DNA of 64,000 nucleotides from Pseudomonas viridiflava (GTDB lineage: Bacteria > Pseudomonadota > Gammaproteobacteria > Pseudomonadales > Pseudomonadaceae): contig NZ_UTBZ01000130.1 of NCBI RefSeq assembly GCF_900580865.1, forward strand, positions 61,466 through 125,465, read 5' to 3'. Shown in pieces: positions 17,859 to 25,695 of the stretch. Numbering within the stretch: position 1 is the first letter of the stretch; every line of letters starts with the position of its first letter. The translations under genes were made by a program, and so were the position numbers. Below the pieces are notes generated by a model. The model was not told the origin of the DNA. It saw nothing but the letters and a program-made list of their open reading frames with translations, and searched no databases.

Positions 17859-18131
17859 CTAATTAACGGCTGGCAGAAATCCACGCTGCTCCATGCGGAT
17901 CTGCAATGAAAGGGGATGAACACGATAAGTGCCTTCAGATACGCGCATAGTGAAGTGGTTATAGGATGGGCTATGAGTGCCAGTTTCAATTTCTGAGTTT
18001 GATAGAAAACAGCCCGTGGTTGTGGCGTTGTCCTGAGCGAAAAAATCCATGAACTCCTTACGGGTAACGATAATTCCATTACCGAGTTGGCCATCGATGA
18101 TTGCATCCAAAAAGCGGCTGCGCAGAGTCAT
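17859..18131 (-). CDS. Small hypothetical protein
   Basis: A 90-residue protein beginning MTLRSRFLDAIIDGQLGNG, with VTRKEFMDFFAQDNA in the middle and a C-terminal half rich in beta-formers (NHFTMRVSEGTYRVHPLSLQ). AAGGATTAAAC gives a clear ribosome site before ATG 18131. No membrane segment is present and I know of no family for it. Confidence 0.6.
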   Translation of the reverse strand: MTLRSRFLDAIIDGQLGNGIIVTRKEFMDFFAQDNATTTGCFLSNSEIETGTHSPSYNHFTMRVSEGTYRVHPLSLQIRMEQRGFLPAVN

Positions 18132-18308
18132 GTTTAATCCTTAAGAAATGTGAAGTCGAAAATTACGTGAAAACCAGTATTAATGCCTCATCAGTGGCGG
18201 TTCGGCTCAAAGCAGGTTGTGTGAACAGGGTTGCAGAGGCCGAGTAACGTCACATAGATGTTCAGCTCCCGTTGACGCTTCGCAAATGTAGTCTGTCTCC
18301 TGTCGACG

Positions 18309-19322
18309 TCAAATAGCTGCTTGACCCCCGCGAACTTCGTCCACTCGATCCTTCGCCCCCGTCCGCAGCGCATGCCGAAGCTTCAACGCCGGCCGTTCGA
18401 CGCAGTAGTACGAAACACCACTCAGCAAGAACGACAGCACCAGCACCATCGCAACCTTGTGCCAGTCGAATGAAGTGATCGGCCAGAGACCGTGCAGGAA
18501 GTAAATCACCACGAAGTGATTCAGGAACACGCCGTAGCTGATGTTCCCCAGAAACTCGTCAATCCGGTGAAACTTGAGCTTCGTCAACAAGTACACGGCG
18601 GGGATGCCCAGCGCGATGCCAGCGGCGACTTCGGCGTTGAACGGTCGGCGCTCGATCCAGCCCGCCATGATCGCCACAAAGATCAATGCTGCCGCCACGG
18701 CTGTCGCTGCAGCGATGGCTAAACCCTTCACCCGGGGTTTGTAGAGATAGCTGCCGCACAGGAAGATGAACAGAACGCCCGGCAACAGACGGTAGCCGTA
18801 GTAGTCGGTGTTGATCAATCCAAGGCAGGCGGGGATGAAAACCGCAACGGACGAGGCGAAGGCAATGCCCCGCACTCTGTAGATGATCAGGAACGGGATC
18901 ACCAGGTAGAAACACATCTCAAGTCCGAGCGACCACGCCGGCGGCAAAATCCACGTTCCGGTCGCGCCAAACATATAGAAACCGAGGGGCACGATGGCCA
19001 GGCTCGCGGCGATGTTGCTGACGGTCAGTTCGGCCCATTGTGGCGTGCCGGGCAACAGGGAATAGATCACCACACAAGAGACGACAAAGTAGAACAGGAA
19101 TTGCGGGTAAAGGCGCAGGGCGCGGTCGAGGTAGAAGCGGCCGACTTTCTCGGGCGCCTTGTAGTTGCGTTCGATCAGTGAGGTCATCACGAAACCACTG
19201 ATGAGCAGGAAGGAAATCACCGCAATCACACCCGGGTTGAATCCCATGAACGTCTTGCCCATATGCGAAACAGCGACCAGCACGGCCAACAGCAAACGGT
19301 AGGCTCCCACGTGTATCCCCAA
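18309..19322 (-). CDS. Acyltransferase 3 family membrane protein (OafA/YrhL type)
   Basis: A 337-residue membrane protein with about ten hydrophobic segments. It shows the family pattern: YRLLLAVLVAVSHMGK at the start, SFLLISGFVMTSL, then FYLDRALRLYPQF in the loop, WSLGLEMCFYLVIPFLI in the middle and ISYGVFLNHFVVIYFLHG near the end. Enzymes of this type O-acetylate cell-surface polysaccharides or lipopolysaccharide, usually using an essential His in the first helix (SH here). It stands alone, so the acceptor is unknown. Confidence 0.88.
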   Translation of the reverse strand: MGIHVGAYRLLLAVLVAVSHMGKTFMGFNPGVIAVISFLLISGFVMTSLIERNYKAPEKVGRFYLDRALRLYPQFLFYFVVSCVVIYSLLPGTPQWAELTVSNIAASLAIVPLGFYMFGATGTWILPPAWSLGLEMCFYLVIPFLIIYRVRGIAFASSVAVFIPACLGLINTDYYGYRLLPGVLFIFLCGSYLYKPRVKGLAIAAATAVAAALIFVAIMAGWIERRPFNAEVAAGIALGIPAVYLLTKLKFHRIDEFLGNISYGVFLNHFVVIYFLHGLWPITSFDWHKVAMVLVLSFLLSGVSYYCVERPALKLRHALRTGAKDRVDEVRGGQAAI

Positions 19323-19450
19323 ACGACCTTGTAGTTATGGCGGGTAAATTACGATGCTTCGTGGGCGGATAACAGGTTTTTCTCTGCGCTCGGGATTAAA
19401 GGATTTCAGCGATGGATCAGGTCTGGAAACGAGACCAGTCGCCATGGACC

Positions 19451-20011
19451 TTATCGTTGTGTGACGAATGTCAGCTCAGGCCAGATCTCACGCCAGGCTT
19501 TGGATCGAACGCGATCCAGAAACAGCGGGTACTTTTCGTTTTTGAATCGGTCGGTCGGGCGTACCACTCCCGAGAACAAGTCTTCCAGCCCCAACGGCGC
19601 TGAAACCCCCATTGCATCCTCATGATCAAGCCTGACACCGACGGCTGTTGCGGTTTCGGGCCAACAGGTCATTGCATCGGCAGCCGATCGATAAGGGGCA
19701 TCGGCGTTGCGCAGGTGCATTCGCGCCTGATTCTTTACAGACCAGTTCACTTCACTACACAGGCCCGACAGCTTTCTTTCCAAAGCCGAATCAGTTTCTG
19801 CAGTGGCACGTGCCGGGTCGAACCAGATGACGTCAATGTCCTCGGGCAGCGCTGAAGGTTTGCGTTGATGCAGGTGATCCCATACCAGACTGCGCACGAA
19901 GCCGGCGGCAATCCAGCAGTCGGGCAAGTTCAGATCGCGAGCGATGCGCAGGATTTTCATCCTGACGGGGTCGTGAGTGAGCAAGGCCTTTAGTTGTCCT
20001 TCGTGCTTCAT
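19451..20011 (-). CDS. Nucleotidyltransferase family protein (DUF925-like)
   Basis: A 186-residue protein starting MKHEGQLKALL. It has LPDCWIAAGFVRSLVWDHLH, then LPEDIDVIWFDP, in which the DxD-like DIDV is the acidic metal-binding pair of minimal nucleotidyltransferases, and a C-terminal SAPLGLEDLFSGVVRPT. The frame extends upstream to 20092, but that part reads like non-coding sequence and GAGAA precedes ATG 20011. Its substrate is unknown. Confidence 0.78.
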   Translation of the reverse strand: MKHEGQLKALLTHDPVRMKILRIARDLNLPDCWIAAGFVRSLVWDHLHQRKPSALPEDIDVIWFDPARATAETDSALERKLSGLCSEVNWSVKNQARMHLRNADAPYRSAADAMTCWPETATAVGVRLDHEDAMGVSAPLGLEDLFSGVVRPTDRFKNEKYPLFLDRVRSKAWREIWPELTFVTQR

Positions 20012-20143
20012 CGCGTGTTCTCTATCACATCCAGTGAGAGCTTCGGAGCCAGCATGGGCATTGGCTGCTGCCTGCTTTCGGCCAAGAGCCAACAGTCTCT
20101 AATGTTGCGAGTAGCCCAGCAACCGACAATGCCCTGGCCGGTG

Positions 20144-21358
20144 TCACTCCTTGGTCAGATCAACCAACGGCGTCTGCCGCACCTCAGTCTCGCGACCACC
20201 CTGAATTTCGCTCACCTGCTTCAAGGCCTTATCCACTGCCGCCTTATCCGCTAACAAGCTGTAGCTGATGCGGAACTGCTTGTGTTCCTTCGGCCCTATT
20301 GTCGGCACCAGGTTCAGTGGCCGCTGATAACGGCGGTTGTAGGAAAAACTTGTCCCCGGCTCCAGCCCCGTGACATATCCCTGGCCTTGGGTATCGGTGT
20401 TTTTCCATAGGGAAAACACCGGCAGTGTCTGCGTATTGAAGCCAACCGAAACGCCCAGGCTGCCGGCCTTGTTATGCAGCACGGTCAACGTATCGCCCTT
20501 GGCATCGGCATACGGCACCACGTTGTAAACCGTTTCGTCGTAGTCTTTGGACGGTGCGCGGTAGGTTTGCCATTCGGGCAGATCGCCCTTGGCCTTGTCG
20601 TTGAACGGCGACACTTGCTTCACCGGCGCGGCGAAACGAGCGCCTTGCTCCAGGAACGGGGTGCTGAAGTTACTGTGATACAGCGCCTGGTATTCCTTCG
20701 GATAGTCGCCGTTGTTGGTCAGGGTGTCGTTGAGGGCGAACACTACGCTGCCGGGTTCGGTGACCAGTTCCGTCGCGACGGAGAAGTCGACCTTCTTGAA
20801 CGCCTGCTCTTTCAGTTCGCCGCGCAGGGTGATGGCGTACGGTGGTGTTTCATCGATGTGCAGGGTGACTTTGTTCGCAGGAATATTGGCGGCTCGACCG
20901 TGCAGGGTCAGCAGTTCGCCGTTGTCGACGCCGGGGTGGCCGACCCATTCGTATCCGCAGCGGGTGACCAGCTCATTGAAACCTTCCAGCCAGCCCAGAC
21001 CACCGCGGCCATTGAGTTCGATGAAGGACGGATTGACCACTTCCTTGACCGGCGAATCCCAGCCCATGCGCACATTGCCGACCGAGGCCTGCAAGACATT
21101 CATTCCCCGTGTCGGCACTACCGAGAGTTTCATCGTACCGTTATCGATGTCGACAATGCTGACGCCCTCCTGCCGACCGCCATGCAAAGTGCGCAGGCTA
21201 ACGCTGAAGGGTTTGTCGGTTTTAATGCCGAGTTGCTGGCTGGTGATCTGCCAGCTCTGGGCGGCTTTGTCGGTGTCGAGCAGAACGTAATCCCAAGCCA
21301 TGGCGTGGGAAGCAGCGGACAGTGCGCTGAGGGCAACAACGAGTTTGAGCGGGGTCAT
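20144..21358 (-). CDS. DUF4432 / aldose 1-epimerase-like protein with signal peptide
   Basis: A 404-residue protein starting MTPLKLVVALSALSAASHAMA, an export signal. The body has the DUF4432 features: STRGMNVL-type loop (VVPTRGMNVLQ), FNELVTRCGYEW, LHGRAANIPA and GLEPGTSFSYNRRYQRPL. The fold belongs to the galactose mutarotase-like beta-sandwich. The annotated frame opens 46 codons further upstream, but the signal peptide fixes the start at 21358. It is monocistronic. A carbohydrate-binding or mutarotase role is inferred from the family. Confidence 0.82.
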   Translation of the reverse strand: MTPLKLVVALSALSAASHAMAWDYVLLDTDKAAQSWQITSQQLGIKTDKPFSVSLRTLHGGRQEGVSIVDIDNGTMKLSVVPTRGMNVLQASVGNVRMGWDSPVKEVVNPSFIELNGRGGLGWLEGFNELVTRCGYEWVGHPGVDNGELLTLHGRAANIPANKVTLHIDETPPYAITLRGELKEQAFKKVDFSVATELVTEPGSVVFALNDTLTNNGDYPKEYQALYHSNFSTPFLEQGARFAAPVKQVSPFNDKAKGDLPEWQTYRAPSKDYDETVYNVVPYADAKGDTLTVLHNKAGSLGVSVGFNTQTLPVFSLWKNTDTQGQGYVTGLEPGTSFSYNRRYQRPLNLVPTIGPKEHKQFRISYSLLADKAAVDKALKQVSEIQGGRETEVRQTPLVDLTKE

Positions 21359-21627
21359 GGCAGCAGCCTTTCTTGGAGTTGTGCGCTTTTTATAAACGTG
21401 ATGAAACGATTCAGCAAGCTTAAATAGCGACGCTATGCTGGTGTATGCCAAGGAGGATTCTGGATAACCTGGAAATCGAGTAGACACCTGTTGCAAATCC
21501 GCTGCTGACTTCTCCAGCTCTTAAATGTTTCAGCCTGGAGCGGGCATTTGCTTTTGCCTATCCAACGTTTTGTATAACCTCGGGAAATTCGTTTCGAACC
21601 CCGCGTTGCGATATCCAGGATCCCGTT

Positions 21628-21897
21628 ATGCAGACTGACCAAAACAGACTACTCGCCCTCGCATTGCTAGAAATCAAGATTTTACTTGTTGATTATCTGG
21701 GTAGCGTTGTAGACGCCCCGACGAATGTCCGTGTGGCGGCGCATATTGCCTATGCACTTCATAACGAGGCGGAAGCTGTTTACAACAATGCTGACTTTGC
21801 GCTCGATGGCGCATCCCAAAAAATCGCTGCGATCGATAAAGTTTTAGGTGTCGCTGACGGCGCCGCGCTATTGGGCAGGTTTGATATCGAAACCTAA
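21628..21897 (+). CDS. Small hypothetical protein
   Basis: An 89-residue, mainly helical acidic protein (LLALALLEIKILLVDYL, then VAAHIAYALHNEAEAVY). AGGATCCCGTT precedes ATG 21628. No domain recognised. It is the first gene of the accessory region and runs toward the remains of a DUF6124 gene. The alanine- and leucine-rich helices are reminiscent of DUF6124 proteins, but there is no alignable motif. Confidence 0.55.
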   Translation: MQTDQNRLLALALLEIKILLVDYLGSVVDAPTNVRVAAHIAYALHNEAEAVYNNADFALDGASQKIAAIDKVLGVADGAALLGRFDIET

Positions 21898-21968
21898 GTC
21901 ACTCCAGATAATCCTAAGCCAAGATGACTGCAATTGGCCGAAAGCAGACGCATTAGGTGTTCTTAATC

Positions 21969-22004
21969 CCCCTGTGACGGATACCTGACGACCGTCACAA
22001 AGGG
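21969..22004 (-). terminator. Hairpin downstream of the truncated DUF6124 copy
   Basis: On the minus strand CCCTTTGTGACGG and CCGTCACAGGGG form a stem about 10 bp past the stop codon. The same element follows DUF6124 copy A (24386-24423), showing that the 3' flank as well as the coding end was kept. Confidence 0.6.
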
Positions 22005-22012
22005 ATCATCCC

Positions 22013-22066
22013 TCAATCCACCGGCACAACATTATCCAGCGCTTGATTCACCGCCAACTCCCCCAG
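22013..22066 (-). pseudogene. C-terminal fragment of a fourth DUF6124 gene
   Basis: The minus strand encodes LGELAVNQALDNVVPVD and a stop, identical to the last 17 residues of DUF6124 copies A and B. Homology breaks off at 22066 directly beside a palindrome (22078-22107). No other part of the gene or its leader is present, so it was cut by an insertion or recombination event. Confidence 0.9.
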
Positions 22067-22077
22067 TAGAAAAGGGG

Positions 22078-22107
22078 ACTGATTTATTTTTTGAGGAATA
22101 AATCAGT
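22078..22107. repeat. Palindrome at the DUF6124 breakpoint
   Basis: ACTGATTTATT and AATAAATCAGT are exact complements around a nine-base spacer. It begins 12 bp from the point where DUF6124 homology ends and overlaps the 3' end of the next gene. The leading AAAAGGGGACTGATTTATT resembles short mobile palindromes frequent in Pseudomonas. Confidence 0.7.
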
Positions 22108-22506
22108 TCGCTTTTTGCTCTTTTTGCTTTGAACTTCTGCGCAATTGGTATAGAGGAAGTGATTCGCCATACCTCGATCTACCCACGCTCGGGTAGCTCT
22201 GTCGACGATGCGGTGTGTCTGCGTGATGTCTAGCTGATTGCGTGTGGAGTGGGTGAAGGTCGGCATGCTCCATCGTTCGGTGTCGATAGGAACTTCGAAT
22301 TCGAACAGATGGACATGTGGGCCTTCACCTCGATAATCCTTGATTGCTGCACTGGCTACCTTTCTGATATCCCTTGCTTGAGTCCGCATGACGGCATTCA
22401 GAACCACGATACAGTGGGCCTTGAGCAGTGCGAGCAACTCATCAATCTCAACTTCAGCATCATTGCTGATAAAGACCTCGTGCAATCTGCGTCTCCATTG
22501 ATACAA
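22084..22506 (-). CDS. Hypothetical protein, possible toxin or effector remnant
   Basis: A 140-residue frame from a TTG start. Notable segments are NDAEVEIDELLALLKAHCIVV, IRKVASAAIKDY, and GEGPHVHLFEFEVPI followed by RWSMPTFTHSTRNQLDITQTH. The lysine-rich end (SKKSKKR) runs into the palindrome, so the natural C-terminus may be lost. I do not recognise a domain. It is more A+T-rich than core genes and lies in the accessory region between DUF6124 copies. Confidence 0.45.
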   Translation of the reverse strand: MYQWRRRLHEVFISNDAEVEIDELLALLKAHCIVVLNAVMRTQARDIRKVASAAIKDYRGEGPHVHLFEFEVPIDTERWSMPTFTHSTRNQLDITQTHRIVDRATRAWVDRGMANHFLYTNCAEVQSKKSKKRTDLFLKK

Positions 22507-22761
22507 CTTTGCTCACGTCATACCGGTACTGCGCCTGTGCGCTGTTCCGGTTCCAAAGAATTAGATTGACCGAATTTAGCACAACGTGCGCGCGATTCAC
22601 TGCCATTCGTGCACACTTTCCGCAGGACTTCGTCTAGCCGTACTCGGCAAACATCGAGGTGGCGTTGAACGCCTAAAAAACCGCCAAGATAGACATGGAA
22701 CTCGTCGAGAAGGATACCCACGCCTGGAACTCCATAGGTGCCGGCAACACTTGGTGCCTCC

Positions 22762-22902
22762 TCATATATTGCCTTCCACGGTCGCGACAGCGGTTAGAAC
22801 CTCGCAAAAAGTATCTTTCATGCTATTGCTGGCCCAAAGTCCATAGCTGTTGCCAATAATGATGGGCGCGCCCAGTAATGAATCAAACTCATAACACTCC
22901 AT
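22762..22902 (-). CDS. Possible 46-residue protein after the papain-like gene
   Basis: A short frame from ATG 22902 (MECYEFDSLLGAPIIIGNSY) ending TAVATVEGNI. It starts 23 bp after the stop of the papain-like gene and in the same direction, where an immunity gene would be expected in a toxin pair. No good ribosome site is seen. The next 240 bp hold broken frames only, so this may be a decayed gene. Confidence 0.3.
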   Translation of the reverse strand: MECYEFDSLLGAPIIIGNSYGLWASNSMKDTFCEVLTAVATVEGNI

Positions 22903-22925
22903 TGTACTTGCGATATATTTAGCTT

Positions 22926-23504
22926 TCACACGCTGCAAGCAAAGTCAAAACTCCGAATAATGGTGATTTGGTTTGTCTTTATTTTGCCGCGCCAGAACAA
23001 TCGCTCCACCCCGGGTATGGTTCCATGCGGCAGCCATGTATTTGGCGTCCAACAGTCTTCCTGCCACAGATCACATACCACCGCGTCATCACCGAAATCC
23101 GCAATGTCATATGGGCCTGCTCCGGCAGGCAATCCCAGGTCAGATAGAATGCAGAACGCGTGTCCTGCGATGAAAACTCGGTGAACTGTTGTATCTGCGA
23201 TCATGTTTTGCAATTGAGGCTTGTTCATAATTGTCTGATACACCAACTCTGCCTTCATGTCACAGTTTCCGTGTTCGTGCGCAACGGTTGCTGCGATGAA
23301 AGACGCGCTTGGGAGTACCGCACTACCGTAGTCTCCGGTCTGATTTAAAACTGCGTATACGGCTGCAACAGGTGTTGCGTGATCGCTAAGACCTACTGTA
23401 TCTGTGATTTTGGCGATCCCTCGATTTGCAGATACAGCCCCGACCTGGGCGATCAACTTTTCAATAACCATTGTTCCGAGAATAATGCGAATTTCGTAGG
23501 ACAT
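22926..23504 (-). CDS. Putative papain-like cysteine protease-fold protein
   Basis: A 192-residue protein with three features in the order expected of a papain-like catalytic triad: VAHEHGNCDMKAELVY near residue 80 (Cys), VFIAGHAFCILSDLG near 125 (His) and DAVVCDLWQEDCW near 155 (Asp). The GNC...GHAF...CDPW pattern occurs in papain-fold effector domains of pathogens and symbionts. AGAGGGTAGCGC stands before ATG 23504. No signal peptide is seen. Location in an effector-rich stretch suggests a secreted or injected protein. Both fold and role are inference. Confidence 0.5.
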   Translation of the reverse strand: MSYEIRIILGTMVIEKLIAQVGAVSANRGIAKITDTVGLSDHATPVAAVYAVLNQTGDYGSAVLPSASFIAATVAHEHGNCDMKAELVYQTIMNKPQLQNMIADTTVHRVFIAGHAFCILSDLGLPAGAGPYDIADFGDDAVVCDLWQEDCWTPNTWLPHGTIPGVERLFWRGKIKTNQITIIRSFDFACSV

Positions 23505-23871
23505 GCGCTACCCTCTAGTTTCAAAAAATAGTGATTGTACAACTCGTAACTCTAGTACATAACGATAGCGTTCGGAGCAAAAAATAATTTTGTGGGCTGC
23601 CATCGGGTTGATTTTTATTTAAATCAATAATTTATGTTTCTTGTTTTGTACTGGCCTTGGGTCTGGAACCTAAATCGTCTCTGATTTTCCGGACGCATCC
23701 GACGGGCTCCTTTTGGCCGATTGCTACCGCCCACTGATAACCGCTATCGGCCAACGGCAGACGTTCGGGAGCGGCTGCTTACGACCCCTTGCGGGCAACG
23801 GAACGAAGACCTCACCGTCAGCTAAACTATTTCAGCAATAGCGACGTTGAAAGCGAGTCAAGGGAATGAAA
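23505..23871. other. Non-coding gap with an imperfect palindrome
   Basis: No credible gene. GGCCGATTGC (23715-23724) and GCTATCGGCC (23743-23752) form a near-perfect inverted repeat. Related GGCCGATAGCAGACG sequences occur at 26872 and, with GAAAGCAGACG, at 21938, always near a DUF6124 3' flank. The left part is A+T-rich and may hold the promoter of the papain-like gene. Confidence 0.6.
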
Positions 23872-24333
23872 ATGGGATTTAGGGATGATCTAAGCTGTTC
23901 AATGGTTTTGATTATTCTTGTTCTCGGCTACGCATCCACTGGTGGCAACACGCTTTACTTAGGCTTTTGGTATCTCATCGGAGTGCCAGTGGTAATGTTG
24001 CTTCCAGGCTTGATTCTACGTTCTCGGGCCCTGTTTCTAACTGGAACAACAGCTGCAGCAGTCGTCACTCTTCTGGTCTACATGGCGATCGTATCCAGCT
24101 CGGGTCGTGATGGCGGTCTAGTTGGGTTGGGTCATTTATTTTCTGTCCCGGGGATGGTCGTCGTTACAAGTGTTTCGGCTTGGTTGTTGAGGTTCCGTGT
24201 AAATGCGAGGTTGCCATGGATTGTCGCGGGCTTTGCGTTTCTGGGAGCCGGCTTCGGTTTCATGATTGCCCAAGTTATCGTGTGCACCACTGCTCTGTAC
24301 TGCGGCGCACTATCGATGGGTGTCTGGAATTAA
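23872..24333 (+). CDS. Hypothetical integral membrane protein
   Basis: A 153-residue protein with about five hydrophobic segments (LIILVLGYASTGGNTLYLGF, VPVVMLLPGLIL, LFLTGTTAAAVVTLLVYMAI, VPGMVVVTSVSAWLL, LPWIVAGFAFLGAGFGFM). ATG 23872 is preferred to 23866 because AAGGGA is then correctly spaced. No family recognised. It could be a membrane-seated immunity protein given the setting, but nothing proves it. Confidence 0.55.
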   Translation: MGFRDDLSCSMVLIILVLGYASTGGNTLYLGFWYLIGVPVVMLLPGLILRSRALFLTGTTAAAVVTLLVYMAIVSSSGRDGGLVGLGHLFSVPGMVVVTSVSAWLLRFRVNARLPWIVAGFAFLGAGFGFMIAQVIVCTTALYCGALSMGVWN

Positions 24334-24385
24334 CTGAACAAGCGTTCACTTCTGGCCGTTACCAGGCCCATTAGGTGTTATTAAT

Positions 24386-24423
24386 CCCTCTGTGACGGAT
24401 ACCTGACGACCGCCACAAAGGGA
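24386..24423 (-). terminator. Hairpin downstream of DUF6124 copy A
   Basis: On the minus strand CCCTTTGTGGCGG and CCGTCACAGAGGG make a stem of about 12 pairs just after the stop, followed by ATTAATAA. The T-tract is poor, so it is only a likely terminator. It also separates DUF6124 from the convergent membrane-protein gene. Confidence 0.6.
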
Positions 24424-24430
24424 TCACCCC

Positions 24431-24793
24431 TCAATCCACCGGCACAACATTATCCAGCGCTTGATTCACCGCCAATTCCCCCAGCATCACCACTTGCGCA
24501 ATGCCCTGCAGGGTCTTGCGTGCCGGGCCTTCCAACGTTCCGATCACATTGCCCAGCATCACCGAAGCAGAGCCCAGCGATTCACTGGCGTTGACCAGTA
24601 ATTCCTCTGTCGCGGTTTTCGGGTTGGCCTGGAACATGGTGCTGGGTCGGTACGGCGTGGCCATTATCTGGTCGGCCGGTTTGAGGTAGTGATCGAGGGC
24701 GCGCTCTGCAGCTTCGTGGAATTTCTTTGAGTCGGGTGATTCATACGGGGATACCGGATCTGCTTCCGGCGGGTTTGGCGTGATCTTGAACAT
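24431..24793 (-). CDS. DUF6124 family protein, copy A
   Basis: A 120-residue helical protein. It begins MFKITPNPPEADPVSPYESP, with KKFHEAAERALDHYLKP next, then ELLVNASESLGSASVMLG, and ends AVNQALDNVVPVD. This Pseudomonas family has no known function. The three intact copies in the window share the ends and differ most in the middle (residues 40-60). The frame is open ten codons upstream, but ATG 24793 follows GGAAAAAGAAG and is shared with the other copies. The ribosome site lies in a conserved RNA leader. Confidence 0.88.
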   Translation of the reverse strand: MFKITPNPPEADPVSPYESPDSKKFHEAAERALDHYLKPADQIMATPYRPSTMFQANPKTATEELLVNASESLGSASVMLGNVIGTLEGPARKTLQGIAQVVMLGELAVNQALDNVVPVD

Positions 24794-25080
24794 TTCTTCT
24801 TTTTCCTGTTGGGTGGCAGCCACACCGAGCTACTAAACAGGGGGTGGCAGCTGTACGCAGGTTAGTAGACCGGGGAAAAGAAGAAAGCCGGCGCGCCCGA
24901 GGGCGCCCTACGCACAGCCGCCATCAAGTGCAGGTACGTGAATACCTTTTGATGGACGCTTGTGCACTTTCATTTACCACGGGCTACTAAACCCGATCAC
25001 TGGGAGTCAGTGATGCGAACCAAGTTACCGGTGGCCCTCAAGGCGCACAAGCCGGCGGATTCTGGCGTAGTCGTAGGCAA
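24794..25080 (-). promoter_or_regulatory. Structured RNA leader of DUF6124 copy A
   Basis: Read on the minus strand toward the ATG. P1 hairpin TCACTG/CAGTGA (24997-25013). Strand TTAGTAG (24984-24990). Strand a, GGCGGCTGT (24914-24922). A perfect GC hairpin GCGCCC/GGGCGC (24893-24906). Anti-ribosome arm TTTCTTCTTTTCC (24874-24886). CTACTAA (24862-24868). Strand a', ACAGCTGCC (24846-24854). TTAGTAG again (24830-24836). Ribosome-site arm GGAAAAAGAAGAA (24794-24806), complementary to the anti-arm with one bulged A. The equivalents in copies B and C use different bases but keep every pairing. A conserved block lies upstream to about 25135. Confidence 0.75.
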
Positions 25081-25250
25081 TGGCGCAAGACGTTGTAGCC
25101 TTAAGCAGGTAACGCGACGTGTCTTTTAAACAGTGACGAAAAATTCCTAAACGCTTGGCGCCAACAGGCTGTTCTAAATGAAATTAATCGCTCAGTCCTG
25201 CAGCAAAAGCAGCGGGTTGGAACTCTTGCGCCTGGGCGAAGGTTGAGTGA

Positions 25251-25276
25251 CAGATCACATTTATATACGTGGTCTG
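25251..25276. repeat. Palindromic repeat, CTAGA-centred family, copy 2 (degenerate)
   Basis: CAGATCACAT and ACGTGGTCTG flank TTATAT. It corresponds by position to the perfect palindrome at 27769-27794 in the second DUF6124 unit, and by arm sequence to the one at 17754. Confidence 0.65.
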
Positions 25277-25302
25277 GTTTCACATGATCCTCTCGACCTT
25301 TT

Positions 25303-25695
25303 CTACTCTGGAAACGGCCCACAGGCATCAATTGCTTTGCCATCAGTACGGCTATCGATAGCACCATCCTCCCCGATGTACACATCAGTATTCGGCCACA
25401 TCGGCTTAATCCTGATGCAATGTGATTTCCCACCGTTGTTCCAGTCAAACTCCATAAAAAACTGGCTGTTCGGGAAAATATGTCCTGCACCACCCGTGAC
25501 TTCACCCGGATAGATCTCGCCCTTTGAGATGTCGTGTTGAACATTCAAAATGTAACCGAGGCGACCCTGTCCCTTCTCTGAGAAGTGGAAGCTCACTTGT
25601 GGTGTGGCGACATACCAAAAGACGATGGGGGCGAGCAACAACGCCACCGCCCAGCGCCAGAAATGCCGTTTCGGTTTATTTGCAGACGTGGTCAC
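25303..25695 (-). CDS. Probable immunity protein for the toxin-44 effector
   Basis: A 130-residue protein with one N-terminal membrane segment (WRWAVALLLAPIVFWYVA, residues 13-30) and a polar domain probably outside the inner membrane (FFMEFDWNNGGKSHCIRIK). It starts at GTG 25695, 20 bp inside the end of the toxin gene, with GGGGGGA as ribosome site. Tight overlap downstream of a T6SS toxin gene is the normal place for its immunity gene. A periplasmic C-terminal domain would fit a toxin that acts in the periplasm. No family is recognised. Confidence 0.65.
   Translation of the reverse strand: MTTSANKPKRHFWRWAVALLLAPIVFWYVATPQVSFHFSEKGQGRLGYILNVQHDISKGEIYPGEVTGGAGHIFPNSQFFMEFDWNNGGKSHCIRIKPMWPNTDVYIGEDGAIDSRTDGKAIDACGPFPE

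Larger units (their letters stand above)
24361..25310. repeat. DUF6124 unit, copy A (paralogous with 26890-27837)
   Basis: This segment holds, in the same order as the second unit, a GTGACGG hairpin, a DUF6124 gene, its structured leader, a conserved block ending GTCTTTTAAAC, a GCAGCAAA stretch, a CTAGA-family palindrome and CACATGATC-CTCTCGACC-TTT-CT-CTGGAAA. Coding ends and leader core are nearly identical while the rest has diverged. The unit ends at the stop codon of the immunity gene. Confidence 0.75.
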
